Below, one piece after another: positions 63,253 to 64,000 of a DNA stretch of 64,000 nucleotides (its first letter is position 1; each line of letters begins with the position of its first letter). The translations under genes were made by a program, and so were the position numbers. The stretch covers positions 1,674,001-1,738,000 of the forward strand of contig NZ_CP011803.1 of the NCBI RefSeq assembly GCF_001038625.1. Reading direction: 5' to 3'. This DNA comes from Clostridium carboxidivorans P7 (GTDB taxonomy: Bacteria > Bacillota > Clostridia > Clostridiales > Clostridiaceae). Under the pieces are notes generated by a model. The model worked only from the letters and a program-made list of their open reading frames with translations. It was not told the DNA's origin and made no database searches.

Positions 63253-63562
63253 TTTTTTGCCTCCTAAGTTTATTTTTTTCTATTACAATTAAAACGGGAG
63301 CATTTATATCCCTATTTACAAAAGAATGAAGCATTACTGCATATTTATTTTTTGGAAGATTCTTAACAAAGTTCATGAGCTCAGCTTCTTCTTTTTTCCC
63401 CTGGAAGAAATCCTAGATTGTAAACCAAGTAATAAATTTCTTCACTTATATGTACATTAAAATTTTCGTGAGAATCATTTATTAGTATAGTATTTTCTTT
63501 AGATTTTTTTTATAATTTCTAATATTATCTAATTGAATATCGAATGAGTATATTTTTCTCAT
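63242..63562 (-). pseudogene. mnmM: Frameshifted and deleted remnant of mnmM (ytqB)
   Basis: Three frame-shifted pieces reconstruct as a YtqB/MnmM protein (tRNA mnm5s2U34 methyltransferase). Piece 1 is IYSFDIQLDNIRNYKKNLKK (cf. YAFDIQ). Piece 2 is ENTILINDSHENFNV (cf. LFHKSHDKI), then YYLVYNLGFLPGEK (cf. VFNLGYLPGGD). Piece 3 is EEAELMNFVKNLPKNKYAV, then SFVNRDINAPVLIVIEK (cf. FINQQNDPPFIVAIEK). The N-terminal glycine-rich SAM motif and about 40 residues between LPG and GKEE are missing. Stops lie between pieces. The last piece ends inside the next gene's start. Confidence 0.8.
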
Positions 63563-63583
63563 TTTGGTTTACTTTTATTTTTA

Positions 63584-63609
63584 ATTAACATAATATTAAA
63601 TATGTTAAT
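63584..63609. repeat. Perfect inverted repeat ATTAACATA/TATGTTAAT
   Basis: Two 9-bp arms flank an 8-nt centre (ATATTAAA). It sits upstream of the mnmM remnant and downstream of the pseudouridine synthase, and may be an old operator. Confidence 0.4.
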
Positions 63610-63624
63610 ATTAAGTTTGGCTTA

Positions 63625-63670
63625 AAATTAAGATTGTATAAAATTTTAAAAATATATACAATCTTAATTT
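63625..63670. terminator. Terminator after the pseudouridine synthase
   Basis: AAATTAAGATTGTATA pairs perfectly with TATACAATCTTAATTT over 16 bp; the loop is 14 nt. Confidence 0.75.
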
Positions 63671-63676
63671 ACGCAA

Positions 63677-64000
63677 TTATTTTATATTTTTCACTTCTTT
63701 ATTACTTAAATATCTCCATTTTCCCAAAGGTAAATTTCCTAGTTTTATATCACCTATTTGTATTCTTTTTAACTCTAATACCTGATGGTTTATAAAATCA
63801 CACATTTTTCTTATTTGTCTATTCCTACCTTCATGTATAATTATTTCAACTTCACAATAATCTTTAAATTTTTTTATAATTTTAAATTTTGCTGGTGCTG
63901 TAACATATCCATCTATATTTATTCCTATTTCAAATTTTTTTATATCATTTTCTGTAGGAATTCCTTTAATTAATGCTATGTAAATTTTATTTTTTTCTTG
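63677..64000 (-). CDS. Pseudouridine synthase (RluB/RsuA family), C-terminal part
   Basis: The last 107 codons of a minus-strand gene are inside the window; the start lies beyond the right edge. The signature IIHEGRNRQIRKMCDFINH followed by VLELKRIQIGDIKLGNLP, then LGKWRYLS, is the RsuA/RluB/RluE C-terminal core. It isomerises a uridine of rRNA; RluB (23S rRNA U2605) is the most common in Firmicutes. Whether it is RluB or RsuA cannot be told from this end. A strong hairpin terminates it. Confidence 0.88.
   Translation of the reverse strand, partial: QEKNKIYIALIKGIPTENDIKKFEIGINIDGYVTAPAKFKIIKKFKDYCEVEIIIHEGRNRQIRKMCDFINHQVLELKRIQIGDIKLGNLPLGKWRYLSNKEVKNIK

Noticed and set aside
1..64000. CRISPR array, tRNA/rRNA genes, T-box or well-known riboswitch
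   Set aside because: I read all intergenic regions and saw no regularly spaced repeats, no cloverleaf-type gene and no T-box core. A covariance-model search would be needed to exclude a diverged riboswitch, especially at 6.6-7.1 kb and 51.7-52.2 kb.

Overview
The window is AT-rich, gene-dense DNA from a spore-forming anaerobic Firmicute, most likely a Clostridium sensu stricto (cluster I). The evidence is the IspH-ribosomal protein S1 fusion, FprA-type flavodiiron protein, clostridial miaB-mutS-mutL-miaA-hfq cluster, SigI/RsgI pair, Spo0E-like and CotS-like sporulation proteins, LexA next to a tyrosine recombinase, DhaKLM, and many TTG/GTG starts behind strong GGAGG Shine-Dalgarno (SD) sites. 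I do not assign a species. I see no rRNA, tRNA, CRISPR array, insertion sequence or complete prophage.

Layout. 0-12.8 kb is core metabolism: the end of a secreted protein, a HelD-like helicase, FprA behind a Fur/PerR-like box, arginase, a flavodoxin-like reductase, a short Spo0E-like gene, class II fructose bisphosphatase, HPr kinase with 5-formyl-THF cyclo-ligase, a CorA-like transporter and an M18 aminopeptidase. 12.9-15 kb has a DUF4236/TPR-like membrane protein, an orphan holin-like gene and a PHP phosphoesterase. 15-22.4 kb is a minus-strand three-gene operon around a 1620-residue multidomain protein (HD, helical repeats, NadD-like, GNAT-like, phosphoribosyltransferase-like) with a Rossmann dehydrogenase-like protein and a flavodoxin-fold protein. 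This is the best candidate for an undescribed pathway. 22.6-27.4 kb has a 2H phosphoesterase, a thioesterase, a Cys/Tyr-rich coat-like protein and a three-gene BadF/HgdB-type operon.

27.5-35 kb carries dhaK-dhaL-dhaM, a MoxR ATPase/VWA pair, sigI-rsgI with a candidate SigI promoter, and a ferritin-like protein. 35.1-37.2 kb is a compact cassette (RNase H-like protein, Hanks-type kinase, 63-residue protein) between two identical 25-bp direct repeats. DinB and a MIF-like protein follow. 39.1-41.4 kb has a 570-bp control region with three strong palindromes in front of an HTH/nuclease-like protein and a complete tyrosine recombinase, followed by a Cys-cluster protein and lexA with its SOS box.

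42.8-64 kb is almost all minus strand: a methionine gamma-lyase-family protein, hfq, miaA, mutL, mutS, miaB; then plus-strand aminotransferase behind two cre-like sites and a small ORF whose SD is buried in a 14-bp hairpin; then GNAT, CotS-like, speD with an unusual two-terminator leader, ispH-rpsA, cmk, an HI0933-family flavoprotein, gdhA, an RpiR regulator, a YpmA-like small gene, a broken mnmM (ytqB) remnant, and the 3' end of an RluB/RsuA-type pseudouridine synthase.

Start codons were moved from the longest ORF wherever an SD site inside the longer ORF pointed to an internal start. All assignments are by reading motifs; no database search was run.
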